From Gammaproteobacteria bacterium (GTDB lineage: Bacteria > Pseudomonadota > Gammaproteobacteria > Thiohalobacterales > Thiohalobacteraceae): a DNA stretch of 35,098 nt. Shown here piece after piece: positions 23,894-31,300 of the stretch (its first letter is position 1; each line of letters opens with the position of its first letter). Under the pieces are notes generated by a model. The model was not told where the DNA came from. It saw only the letters and a program-made list of their open reading frames with translations, and did no database searches. Made by a program: the position numbers and the translations under genes. The DNA lies in NCBI GenBank assembly GCA_019911805.1, contig JAIOJV010000033.1, positions 1-35,098 on the forward strand. The letters are read 5' to 3'.

Positions 23894-23913
23894 GTCACTG
23901 AGACCGCAGTGAC
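23894..23913 (-). terminator. Hairpin downstream of the parM-like gene
   Basis: GTCACTG and CAGTGAC pair around a six-base loop, 15 bases after the parM-like stop codon. No T-run follows, so it may be a weak terminator or part of the next leader's upstream region. Confidence 0.4.
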
Positions 23914-23928
23914 CACGTATAAAACCGG

Positions 23929-24954
23929 TCAGGCAACGTCCGACTCTTCACAGACGTATTGCAGATACTTCAACATCCCGCGCGCGTTGGCGAAGGCCGG
24001 GTGTTCGGCGATGGCCTGGTTGGGAAACCAATCGGCGATATGTTCCACCAAGGCAACGGTGCCACCGCCGACGAACACTATCCGATCCAGTTCCACGCCC
24101 AGCCCGAGTTGGCGACGGCTCTCGGCATAGAGCCGTTCCACCAGCTCCCGCTTGGCGGCGTCCACCAGTGCCGCGACATCGTGATCCTTGCCGTGCAAAC
24201 GTACGACGCCGCGTTCGACGGCCGATGACACCAGCTGCTCGCCCACGTTCTCGAGGTCGAAGCGTTCCTGGATGCCGTTGGCCACCTGCTGTTTCACGTC
24301 CAACATGCCGCCCTGTAAGGAACCCGACGATGCGTGGACGACGCCCTGGTCCTTCACGACCACGTAGTCGGTGGTGCGCCCGCCGATGTCCACGACGGCG
24401 ATCGGGACCGACAAGCGCGCTTCATCAAGAATGACATCATTGGCTTGGGTGACGATGACGTAGTCGTACCACGCGGCCAGCGCCTCCGGGATCACCTCGT
24501 GGAACGCGATCGCGGCCGGCAGCCGCTCCGACTTCGGTTGCACCGCCTGCTTCAAGCTGAGGCGCTTCTTCTCGATGGTGTCGCGACGCTGCTCACCGTT
24601 CTTCTTGTAGAAGGCGCTGACGGGGAGTCCGGAGACCGCATGAATGGAGCGGCCGGACAGCCCGGCTTCCTGGAGGGCATGCTGTACGATGACGCGGTTC
24701 AGTCCCGAGGTGGGATAGCCCTCGAAATGCGTGGGCGCACCGTCGACGGCGCCCACCGCATACATCGCCCCTTCGGTTTCGTACTCGAAGATGCGCTGCC
24801 GGCCGTTATCGATCCAAGTGACGCCAGACTTGCCGACCCTGGCCCGCGAGGGAATGGCGATCAGCCTGCCATCCGGCAGGGCCACCTTGGTAAAGGCGTA
24901 ACCGTCATCGAGACCCACCTGGATGGGCGACACCGTATTGGATTCTGTCATCAT
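23929..24954 (-). CDS. parM: ParM/StbA-family actin-like segregation protein
   Basis: This protein of about 341 residues has the actin-like ATPase motifs: phosphate-1 VGLDDGYAFTKVAL near the start, phosphate-2 VVDIGGRTTDYVVV in the middle, and the adenosine motif IVFVGGGTVALVEHI near the end. Such proteins polymerise to push plasmid copies apart. Start codons ATG-ATG (24954 and 24951) both follow GGAGG; either may be used. The preceding small gene may encode its adaptor. Presence of an actin-like segregation gene together with ParB suggests the excised ICE behaves like a plasmid for part of its life. Confidence 0.87.
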   Translation of the reverse strand: MMTESNTVSPIQVGLDDGYAFTKVALPDGRLIAIPSRARVGKSGVTWIDNGRQRIFEYETEGAMYAVGAVDGAPTHFEGYPTSGLNRVIVQHALQEAGLSGRSIHAVSGLPVSAFYKKNGEQRRDTIEKKRLSLKQAVQPKSERLPAAIAFHEVIPEALAAWYDYVIVTQANDVILDEARLSVPIAVVDIGGRTTDYVVVKDQGVVHASSGSLQGGMLDVKQQVANGIQERFDLENVGEQLVSSAVERGVVRLHGKDHDVAALVDAAKRELVERLYAESRRQLGLGVELDRIVFVGGGTVALVEHIADWFPNQAIAEHPAFANARGMLKYLQYVCEESDVA

Positions 24955-24993
24955 TTCTCCTCCGTTCTTGTCTCGTCTTTTATGCAACCAGCC

Positions 24994-25374
24994 TCAACCA
25001 ATCACCTTTCTCAAGCCGGCGAAGGGCTTAGCCTGACCCGCTGCGGTGTTCACTTCGACCGCCGCCGGCGTCGCCGCGGTCTCGATGACGCGTGGAGCCG
25101 ATGGTTGCGCCAACCAGGCGGCAAACGCGGTTCGCGGTTGCCTCGTTGACACGCCTTGGCCTTGTGGTGGTCTCATCGGTTGCGGAACAACCTCGTCCTG
25201 TACCACCCGCAACGATTGGCATTCCTGGCGAAAGCCCTGCACCAAGAGCCCGCGCAGCCACTCTTGACGCCGGACTTCCGGAATTCGCTCCAGCCGGTTC
25301 AGGATCAGGGCCTCAAACGCCACCCGCGGGTCGAGCAGAAGTGCGATACGTTTGCCTGCTGTCGACTTAGTCAT
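24994..25374 (-). CDS. Small protein before parM, possible ribbon-helix-helix adaptor (ParR/StbB-like)
   Basis: The N-terminus of this 126-residue protein (RIALLLDPRVAFEALILNRL, then RRQEWLRGLLVQGFRQE) has the strand-helix-helix rhythm of a ribbon-helix-helix protein; the C-terminal half is Pro/Ala/Gln-rich and probably disordered. It ends 39 bases before the parM-like start, so the two are one transcription unit. ParR adaptors bind the centromere with this kind of domain and the filament with their C-terminus, though in ParMRC systems parR usually follows parM. I infer the role from position; the family is not recognised. Confidence 0.6.
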   Translation of the reverse strand: MTKSTAGKRIALLLDPRVAFEALILNRLERIPEVRRQEWLRGLLVQGFRQECQSLRVVQDEVVPQPMRPPQGQGVSTRQPRTAFAAWLAQPSAPRVIETAATPAAVEVNTAAGQAKPFAGLRKVIG

Positions 25375-25449
25375 ACGGCTTCGGCCCTACCGGCATTGAC
25401 CGTGTGTTCGCAGGAGTATGGCGGGAAACGCGTTGCATACCAGCGAAAA

Positions 25450-26259
25450 CTAAGTGCTACCGGTGACGTCGTTTACCGCCGCGGCGATATCCGCTTTTGG
25501 TGCGGAGTCAACGGGACTCAGACGGATGTGCTTGGCAGCCTCTTCGGGAAATCGGACTTTGCGCGGCGCAAGTGGTGCCTGGTGTGCTCCGTTCAACACG
25601 CCGTCCGGAACTTCGCCCATGACCTGCCGGGCGCGACTCGCGTTGGCGGTGCCCTGTTGGAGTGTCGCGCGATCGACGTTGAGGAAGTGATAGCCTTGCG
25701 GTACTGCGAACGCACCTCGGATCTTGCGCGCACATGTATTGAGCGAGCCCTCCATCGTGGCGCCGGTCAGCAGTCCCACATGGTGGGCGGTCAACAGCGT
25801 GCGCACAAACCTGTCGTACTCGGCGATCAACTGGGCGCCTCGGTAGGCGTAGGGATTGGCAAACTGGAGCGCGATCCGAAACGGCTTCATCGACTCCGCC
25901 ACGGCCACTTCCAAAGCGGTGAGCTGTTCGAGCTGCGCGTCCAACGCGGCCTGTTCGTTCTTGACCAGGTCGTGCACCCGTTCGAGCGCCTCGTGCACCT
26001 TGACCAACCACCAATCGGCATAGGGATCGTCATTGCGTGCCGCTTGCCAGATCACACGCAGCCGATCGGCAAAGCCCACCAGCCCGATGATCGCCGGTTT
26101 GTCGGCATTGCCGTTGCGCCCCCGGATCAGCCGTTGCGCTTGCCGGGTCTGGACCGTTAGCCACACCTGCCCACGCAGCGCACCCGGCCCGGCGTCGACC
26201 CTCGCGTCTTCCGGGTGTTGCTCGGCTCGCTGATCTGGTTCTGACTTACCGGAACTCAT
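25450..26259 (-). CDS. ICE protein of TIGR03761 family (PFL_4669)
   Basis: This 269-residue soluble protein belongs to the marker family TIGR03761 of PFGI-1-type ICEs: VWLTVQTRQAQRLIRGR near the start, FADRLRVIWQAARNDDPYADWW, and LIAEYDRFVRTLLTAHHVGLL in the second half. The function is unknown; it is always found with the replication/partition genes. Start ATG 26259 follows AAGGA. An identical-core palindrome to that at 19534 lies 130 bases upstream and probably controls the transcript that begins here. Confidence 0.87.
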   Translation of the reverse strand: MSSGKSEPDQRAEQHPEDARVDAGPGALRGQVWLTVQTRQAQRLIRGRNGNADKPAIIGLVGFADRLRVIWQAARNDDPYADWWLVKVHEALERVHDLVKNEQAALDAQLEQLTALEVAVAESMKPFRIALQFANPYAYRGAQLIAEYDRFVRTLLTAHHVGLLTGATMEGSLNTCARKIRGAFAVPQGYHFLNVDRATLQQGTANASRARQVMGEVPDGVLNGAHQAPLAPRKVRFPEEAAKHIRLSPVDSAPKADIAAAVNDVTGST

Positions 26260-26388
26260 TTGGCATATCCTTCATCCTGGTGAATGAGTCCTCCATCAAT
26301 CCATGACGGGAGCCGACCGACAAGAATTTATTCCTTCACGGTTCGGTGTGGTTGACGCCGGGAAGCGATTCGGGGAGGGGATACTGAG

Positions 26389-26409
26389 AGTGGTTACACT
26401 GTAACCACT
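26389..26409. promoter_or_regulatory. Palindromic operator, copy 2
   Basis: Arm AGTGGTTACA and its exact complement flank a single C. The core GTGGTTACA-n-TGTAACCAC is the same as at 19534-19556. It lies just after the STY4528 stop and upstream of the TIGR03761 gene, so it could separate the partition/replication transcript from the one starting at TIGR03761. Confidence 0.62.
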
Positions 26410-26425
26410 GCAGTTCGGGTATAGG

Positions 26426-27688
26426 TCAGCCCGACTCGTCGTCGGTCTGAGGACGCGCCGGCATGTTGAGCGACTTGCGTAGCTCGGCAAGTTGTCTTTG
26501 ACCTGAGGCTCTGGAATTTTCGCAACGCTTCGCTTCTGCCGGACTTTGTTCCTGTTGCTTCAGGTGTCTCTCACGCGCCTTCTCCCGCTCGATGCGTTCG
26601 TCGCGCACCTTGATGCCGAGGTTGGACACAAACTTGCCTTTGTTTGAGGCGCGACACAGGAAATGCAGGAAGCGTATTTCGTCGTACACCGGTTTCATGC
26701 CCTTCTGTTCCGAACGAAACCGGCCTTCCAGCTCATCGAGGATGGACTGGCGTGCAGTGGCAGGTACGGATTTCAAGTAACGATCCGCCACTGCGCGCTG
26801 GTTGTCTGTGAGGCGCTTGGGGTAGATCAGGGGCGGCTCCTCATCCAATGGCCCTACGATTTTTTTCTCGCCAGTGGTTTTTGTAGTTGTAGTTGTATTT
26901 TTATTTATATAACTACTACTACCCGACTTTGAATTTTGAGGGTTCGAAATTTGAAGCTGGGTTTCCTCCGCCTTTGAATTTTGGTCCCGGTGATCCGTAC
27001 CGTCTTCCCCGACCACGTTGCGCAGTTGCGTCATCACCTTTGCGCTGAAGGCAAAATAGCGCCGCGGTGAATCCTGCTGGATCGCCTCGGCCGCTTGCAG
27101 GCGACGTTCGAGCGGATGGATTTTGGCGCAGATATCGAGGCCCTCCTGGATGTCCTCGTCGATGGTATCCAAAACCCCCTTGGCGACCAGGCGCACGCGC
27201 GCGTGATGATGCCCGAGCGACTGCTGCAGGAACTGCATATAGTCCGGGTCCAGATGCAGGGCGTCCGCCAATGGCAGAGGTTCGTCGTGCAGTGCATAGA
27301 CGTTACCGCGGAAGCGGCCGCTTGCCTCCCGCAGCCGCGCGCACAAGGTCAGCCAACGCGTGGCGCGCAGAATGGCGATGGCCCGCGAGATGGTCGATGT
27401 GGAGGAGACGTTGGTTTTCTTGGCGAGATGCTCGTAGCTGGGGAACGCCGTGCTGCCGCCGGTCTCCTGGGCCTGCAGCATGATGACCATCCACACCAGC
27501 TTGTCCACGGGTTCGAGCACGGGGTCTTGCACTACCAGCGTGGGGAACGCCTGATGGCGGTTCCCCATGAACAGCATGGTATCGGACTGTTTGCTACCCG
27601 ATTCCTGTTGTGCGCGTTCGACGGTCGCCTGTATCAGTGCATCCAGTGCGTGGGTCTCGGGCCGGAGTCCGCGAGAACCCTCACCCAT
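26426..27688 (-). CDS. STY4528 family ICE/island replication protein
   Basis: This 420-residue protein matches STY4528-type proteins: an N-terminal helix-turn-helix region (PVDKLVWMVIMLQAQ, then SYEHLAKKTNVSSTSTISRA) like plasmid and phage replication initiators, a middle part with HPLERRLQAAEAIQ, a low-complexity Ser/Thr/Asn/Lys linker (near residues 255-275) and a C-terminal part with RYLKSVPATARQSILDELEGR. The linker DNA at about 26870-26950 is strikingly AT-rich for this region and could also be an unwinding site. The start overlaps the upstream STY4526 gene by eight bases. Confidence 0.85.
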   Translation of the reverse strand: MGEGSRGLRPETHALDALIQATVERAQQESGSKQSDTMLFMGNRHQAFPTLVVQDPVLEPVDKLVWMVIMLQAQETGGSTAFPSYEHLAKKTNVSSTSTISRAIAILRATRWLTLCARLREASGRFRGNVYALHDEPLPLADALHLDPDYMQFLQQSLGHHHARVRLVAKGVLDTIDEDIQEGLDICAKIHPLERRLQAAEAIQQDSPRRYFAFSAKVMTQLRNVVGEDGTDHRDQNSKAEETQLQISNPQNSKSGSSSYINKNTTTTTKTTGEKKIVGPLDEEPPLIYPKRLTDNQRAVADRYLKSVPATARQSILDELEGRFRSEQKGMKPVYDEIRFLHFLCRASNKGKFVSNLGIKVRDERIEREKARERHLKQQEQSPAEAKRCENSRASGQRQLAELRKSLNMPARPQTDDESG

Positions 27689-28289
27689 CCGAACAGGCTC
27701 GCTCCACAGGGTCGTGACTGCTTCGACCCGTCAAGTCACCGTATTGATTCCAGCGTTGCGTCAAGTTCCATATGGCCCGCATTGAGATACCGGTTTCACG
27801 GTGGATGGCGAGATACTCGTTCGGTGCGAGCGGACCATCTTCTTCGTGTTCCGCCCGTTGGACCCAAGCGTTCCAGAGCTTGTGCGTGCTCGCTTCATCG
27901 GGTTCCGCCGGCCGGCCGACCGAGGGATCGACAGTCAACATGCGACGCAGGCGCGTGTATTCGCGGGAACCTAAACCGAACAGCGTCTGCATCATCTCCA
28001 ACGGTGCGTCGGCGGCGATGAGCACTTGTTGCAGTTCCTCGGATTCGCGCTGCCGCCGCAGATGCTCGATCATGGGCCAGTACACGTCCCGATTGAGAAC
28101 GATATCCAGGCAATGGGCGCGCAAGGACTCGACACGATAGAGGTCGGCCAAGTTCATCTCGCGCAACGCCTCGATTTCGCGTGGGCCGAAATTCATGTTG
28201 CGCAACGCGGCTTGATCCCCTTCGGCCAGGCAGCGGATCGCGTACATCAGCACGGCCGTGATCAAACCGGATTCCTTGGTTCCGTCCAT
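27681..28289 (-). CDS. STY4526 family protein (DUF2857)
   Basis: This 202-residue protein matches DUF2857: AVLMYAIRCLAEGDQAALRNMNFGPREIEALREM near the N-terminus, VLIAADAPLEMMQTLFGLGSREYTRLRRM in the middle, and a C-terminal segment with LAIHRETGISMRAIWNLTQ that has the look of a helix-turn-helix. It is always found between ParB and STY4528 in this ICE class; a role in replication or partition control is inferred. GGGAG lies nine bases before ATG 28289; the parB stop is six bases upstream. Confidence 0.85.
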   Translation of the reverse strand: MDGTKESGLITAVLMYAIRCLAEGDQAALRNMNFGPREIEALREMNLADLYRVESLRAHCLDIVLNRDVYWPMIEHLRRQRESEELQQVLIAADAPLEMMQTLFGLGSREYTRLRRMLTVDPSVGRPAEPDEASTHKLWNAWVQRAEHEEDGPLAPNEYLAIHRETGISMRAIWNLTQRWNQYGDLTGRSSHDPVERACSDG

Positions 28290-28294
28290 CGCGC

Positions 28295-29878
28295 CTACTC
28301 CCAGAGCCGGACCTGCGAGGCCTCCGCCGCACGGTGAATGCGACGGTAGGTGTCCATCAGGTTGAGCAGATCCTGCCAGTCCTGCTCGCCGAGTTGACGC
28401 CAGAGCCGATAGCCGGTATGCCCCGGGTCCAGGGTCCAGACGCTGTTGAAGAGCAGACCGGCATCCTGATTCTCGAGCGCCTGGCGCAAGATCGAGTCGT
28501 CAGACAAGGTGGCGATAACGGCATCCAGTGGCGCCACGGTCATCTCCGCGCAAGCCGCCAGGTGCCACCACAACATGGAGACCTGGCCAAGCGTGTCAGC
28601 GTCCAACTGATCGGCCAACGACGAATCCGGTACGTCACGGAGGATGAATCCGAGTCCCTTGCCGGACAGAGGCACGACCAGGCCGCCGATGCCATTGCGT
28701 TGCGCAAGGCGCGCGGCCAGTGTCCAGGCTCGGGCACGTAATGATTTGAGATCCGTGGAAGCGGGTTGGCTGGGCGTGATCGAACTTACGATGGAGCCCG
28801 CCTCTGACTCTATAGGGTTAGACGGCTGCTCCTCTGAGTCTTCCTCCGATGGATCGGGCGCGATGACAAGTGATGGTCGTTGCGGTGGAGGCACTTCACC
28901 CTTGGATACTTTATCCGCGTTGTTGCCGCGTGAGTCACCAGGCGTCTTGCCCTTTGCAGCACTTATTGGTTTTGCCGTATCGGCATTAGACGAAGGGACT
29001 CGTTCTTCTGGTGTGTCAGAGTCACGGTCGCTCTCAAGGACCGGGGTTTCGACCTCACGTCCCAAAAGCTGCGCGTCCAGTTCGACGCGAATGGCCTGGA
29101 TGCTCACCTCGAGCTCTTCAGCAATCTCAATCTCAACGGCATTGCGCAATAGTTCGAGATCCCACTCGGGACCGTCGTATCGTTCACACAATGCCGCGAA
29201 CACTGCATCGAAGGATTCGTCATCACCCAGCTTGCGTTTTTTCCAGAGGGCGCGCGCCGCTCGGTCCAGGGCTCGAATGCGCTCCACCTGCGGTCGGCCG
29301 AGACCCGACTTCAGTGCCTGGGGAATCACCGGGAGCAAGGTGTGAACCGCATAGCCCATCTGAGAGATCAGCCCGTGACTCAAGCTGTAGCCGCGGTCTC
29401 GGAGTATCGTTTCGAGACGACGCTGCGAAAGCTCATCGATGCCCATCTCCTCTTCCAGGAGCCCCTTGGCCTCGAAGACGGCCTGGGCCTTGTCGATGAA
29501 ACTCAGTCCGCCGCGCAGATCGTTTTCCCTGAGATGCGCCAGCAGCACATCCGACTCTTCGCGCCACGGTTTGAACAGGCAATCAACCCACTGGAATCGC
29601 TCGTCGCCCGTTTCCTGGTACAACGCCTGCAGGATGTGCAACCGTGTGTTGCCGCCGGCGCCGACGACGTAGTCGGTTTCGTCGGGTCGGCACGTGACCA
29701 CCAAGGGCTGATCCATGCCATCGGCCCGGATGGAGGATTTGATGCGGTCGTATTCCGGATTCTCACTACGACGCGGATTGCGTTCATAGTGGTTGATACG
29801 ACGCACATCCAGCTTTACCGTCGTGGCCGCGTCACGGGTGCCCGGTTCCTGCATGGCGCTAGAGTCTGGGATAGCCAT
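28295..29878 (-). CDS. parB: ParB-family partition protein of ICE class (TIGR03764-like)
   Basis: This protein of about 527 residues has the ParB N-terminal domain (LDVRRINHYERNPRRSENPEYDRIKSSI, about residues 22-50, then VVGAGGNTRLHIL) followed by the DNA-binding region (LSQRRLETILRDRGYSLSHGLISQMGY) and a long, partly disordered acidic linker (about 285-360) before a conserved helical C-terminus. This is the extended ParB of PFGI-1-type ICEs, binding parS-like sites. ATG 29878 follows AGGG and starts 10 bases after a small upstream ORF; the frame is open to 29968. No ParA gene precedes it in the window. Confidence 0.87.
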   Translation of the reverse strand: MAIPDSSAMQEPGTRDAATTVKLDVRRINHYERNPRRSENPEYDRIKSSIRADGMDQPLVVTCRPDETDYVVGAGGNTRLHILQALYQETGDERFQWVDCLFKPWREESDVLLAHLRENDLRGGLSFIDKAQAVFEAKGLLEEEMGIDELSQRRLETILRDRGYSLSHGLISQMGYAVHTLLPVIPQALKSGLGRPQVERIRALDRAARALWKKRKLGDDESFDAVFAALCERYDGPEWDLELLRNAVEIEIAEELEVSIQAIRVELDAQLLGREVETPVLESDRDSDTPEERVPSSNADTAKPISAAKGKTPGDSRGNNADKVSKGEVPPPQRPSLVIAPDPSEEDSEEQPSNPIESEAGSIVSSITPSQPASTDLKSLRARAWTLAARLAQRNGIGGLVVPLSGKGLGFILRDVPDSSLADQLDADTLGQVSMLWWHLAACAEMTVAPLDAVIATLSDDSILRQALENQDAGLLFNSVWTLDPGHTGYRLWRQLGEQDWQDLLNLMDTYRRIHRAAEASQVRLWE

Positions 29879-29888
29879 TGACTGCACC

Positions 29889-30026
29889 CTAAATGTCAGC
29901 CAGCTCGGGGGACATCCCCACCAGAAGCGACGCGATATTGGGATCTTTGCATGCGAGGTCGCGAACATGTCTCGAATACGGCTGGTTGCCGCTGGAAACT
30001 TCGTTTAACACCACTTTCTCCTTCAT
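29889..30026 (-). CDS. Small ORF immediately upstream of parB, unknown
   Basis: This 45-codon frame starts MKEKVVLNEVSSG and ends LLVGMSPELADI; it stops ten bases before the parB start. The frame is open upstream for at least 20 codons (with basic residues), so this may be either a complete small protein or the tail of a longer broken gene, perhaps what remains of the gene that normally precedes parB. GGGAAG lies six bases before the ATG. No family is recognised. Confidence 0.45.
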   Translation of the reverse strand: MKEKVVLNEVSSGNQPYSRHVRDLACKDPNIASLLVGMSPELADI

Positions 30027-30287
30027 GAACTTCTTCCCTGCGGATGTTAGTGGCCTGGACAGAAATGAACGTTTCCGAAAGCACGTCCCGGTCGAGCTGC
30101 TTTCATACTTGATTCGTCAACCTGTGGGCGGTATGACCCTCAATTGTGAACCAGGTCGGTTGGAGTGATGGCGTATGCTGGAAACTATGTGGAAAGGTCG
30201 CTGCTGAATGCGGGGTTTCTAGCTAATTCCCATGTGACCAGGCCAATACAATCATTGCATCGAAAACGATGAAGCCATGGAACAAGT

Positions 30288-30554
30288 ATGAATCAGATCG
30301 AAATACTACTGGATGCGATCAACAACCTTTCCCCGCGTATCCCGATTACGGTGGACTTATGGACGGTGAAAGAGATCGCCGCTTATTTGAAGCGCTCTGA
30401 AGCGGTCGTACGTGACCGGATTACCGCCCTCCCCGGGTTTCCTCAGGCCATCAGGCTTCCGGTCGCCGGCAGTAAACGCCGTGGGCAACCCTTGTGGAAG
30501 GCCAAGGAAGTGATCGCCTGGACTGAGAAACATCAGGAAAATCGTGTCGCCTAA
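30288..30554 (+). CDS. AlpA/excisionase-like DNA-binding protein
   Basis: The core of this 88-residue protein, LWTVKEIAAYLKRSEAVVRD followed by GFPQAIRLPVAGS and a C-terminal LWKAKEVIAWTEKH, is the winged-helix fold of AlpA/MerR-type excisionases and phage regulators. Such proteins guide excision of integrated elements or activate integrase genes. It is the first plus-strand gene to the right of the ICE core. Its stop overlaps the 3' end of an integrase remnant on the opposite strand. Confidence 0.8.
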   Translation: MNQIEILLDAINNLSPRIPITVDLWTVKEIAAYLKRSEAVVRDRITALPGFPQAIRLPVAGSKRRGQPLWKAKEVIAWTEKHQENRVA

Positions 30555-30700
30555 TCGAGCTTATCGGACAGGTCCTTCACTGAAGGAGCGAAATAGACGT
30601 TCTGCAATACCCGAAGATCACGGTGCCCGCTGATCCGGGCAAACTCCATCACACCAAAGACTCTCGACAGACGTGTCAAGGCCTCACCGTGCGTGTGAGC
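30551..30700 (-). pseudogene. 3' remnant of a tyrosine recombinase gene
   Basis: Only the last 45-50 residues are present: HGEALTRLSRVFGVMEFARI, then SGHRDLRVLQNVYFAPSVKDL and the end. This is the integrase C-terminal box with the conserved Gly-His (ISGHRDL) and a Tyr in the nucleophile position (NVYF). Upstream the frame continues but no longer resembles an integrase, so most of the gene, including the core-binding domain and the first catalytic Arg, is missing. It marks a deletion or a junction between elements. The left part of the range is approximate. Confidence 0.65.
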
Positions 30701-30919
30701 GTGGCGTACTTCAAGAAGTATCTGTAATCGCCGCCGCTCATCGACACGCACCGGCGGGCTTTCAATAACGAAAGCCCGCACCTGTCTGCCCGCTTTTCCG
30801 GGTTTTTCTCGCACGAGCCGCCGTTAGTATGGACTGTGTATCAAAGCACGGTGGAGCACGTGAACTCATGAGGCAACCGACAATCGCACACCAACCCCCA
30901 CTTTGGGTATTCATCGCGT

Positions 30920-31177
30920 ATGCCTGAGCATCACACAATCCGAATCGAAAGAAAGCCAGCGGTGTTAAATCGAACCGGGATGAGTCACGCGACCCTCTAT
31001 CGTCGAATCAGTGAAGGCTTGTTCCCTCCTGGGGTTTCCCTTGGTAATCGTTCTGTCGGCTGGCTGGCCCATGAAGTGGATACCATGTTAAATGCATTTG
31101 CCTCGGGAAAAACAACAGAGGAACTTCAAGCCGTGGTAAAACTTCTCATTGAAAAACGGCAGAATCTGGCAGCTTGA
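30920..31177 (+). CDS. AlpA family phage/ICE transcriptional regulator
   Basis: This 85-residue protein has the AlpA pattern: VLNRTGMSHATLYRRISEGL (recognition helix), FPPGVSLGNRSVGWLAHEVD and a short helical tail. AlpA proteins control integrase or excision genes of cryptic prophages and ICEs. It is a second such gene within 600 bases, and no intact integrase follows it; the IS256-family element is inserted downstream. Confidence 0.85.
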   Translation: MPEHHTIRIERKPAVLNRTGMSHATLYRRISEGLFPPGVSLGNRSVGWLAHEVDTMLNAFASGKTTEELQAVVKLLIEKRQNLAA

Positions 31178-31290
31178 GTGATTGTTTGTCACCAATAAGC
31201 TGATTGAGCTCAGACTCGAGCGATAGACCTTGTCAAATGGGGTCGCGCGCCCTATCCGTCTGACAGTGGTTCAGAACGGCCACTATCAGA

Positions 31291-31300
31291 CCTTCAGAAG
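31291..31300. repeat. Direct repeat flanking the IS256-family element, left copy
   Basis: CCTTCAGAAG occurs here and again at 32603-32612, directly outside the element on each side. This is the target duplication; IS256-family elements usually make 8-9 bp, so one or two bases may match by chance. Confidence 0.75.

Larger units (their letters stand above)
1..30026. mobile_element. Integrative and conjugative element core, partial (PFGI-1/ICEclc-like class)
   Basis: Almost every gene from the left edge to about 30 kb is on the minus strand and belongs to the conserved ICE families listed in the summary, in an order typical of that class: ParB, STY4526, STY4528, TIGR03761, SSB-like, then PilL to TraD, then the mating-pair-formation genes ending in TraC. 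Neither end of the element is in the window: the distal genes (relaxase/helicase, later mating genes) would lie left of position 1. No attachment repeat or tRNA was recognised. The right limit given is simply the last ORF in the ICE-like operon. The usual parA and dnaB genes are not seen upstream of parB, so the right end may be rearranged. Accessory insertions interrupt the core at 7.9-11.0 kb and 19.6-21.3 kb. Confidence 0.85.
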
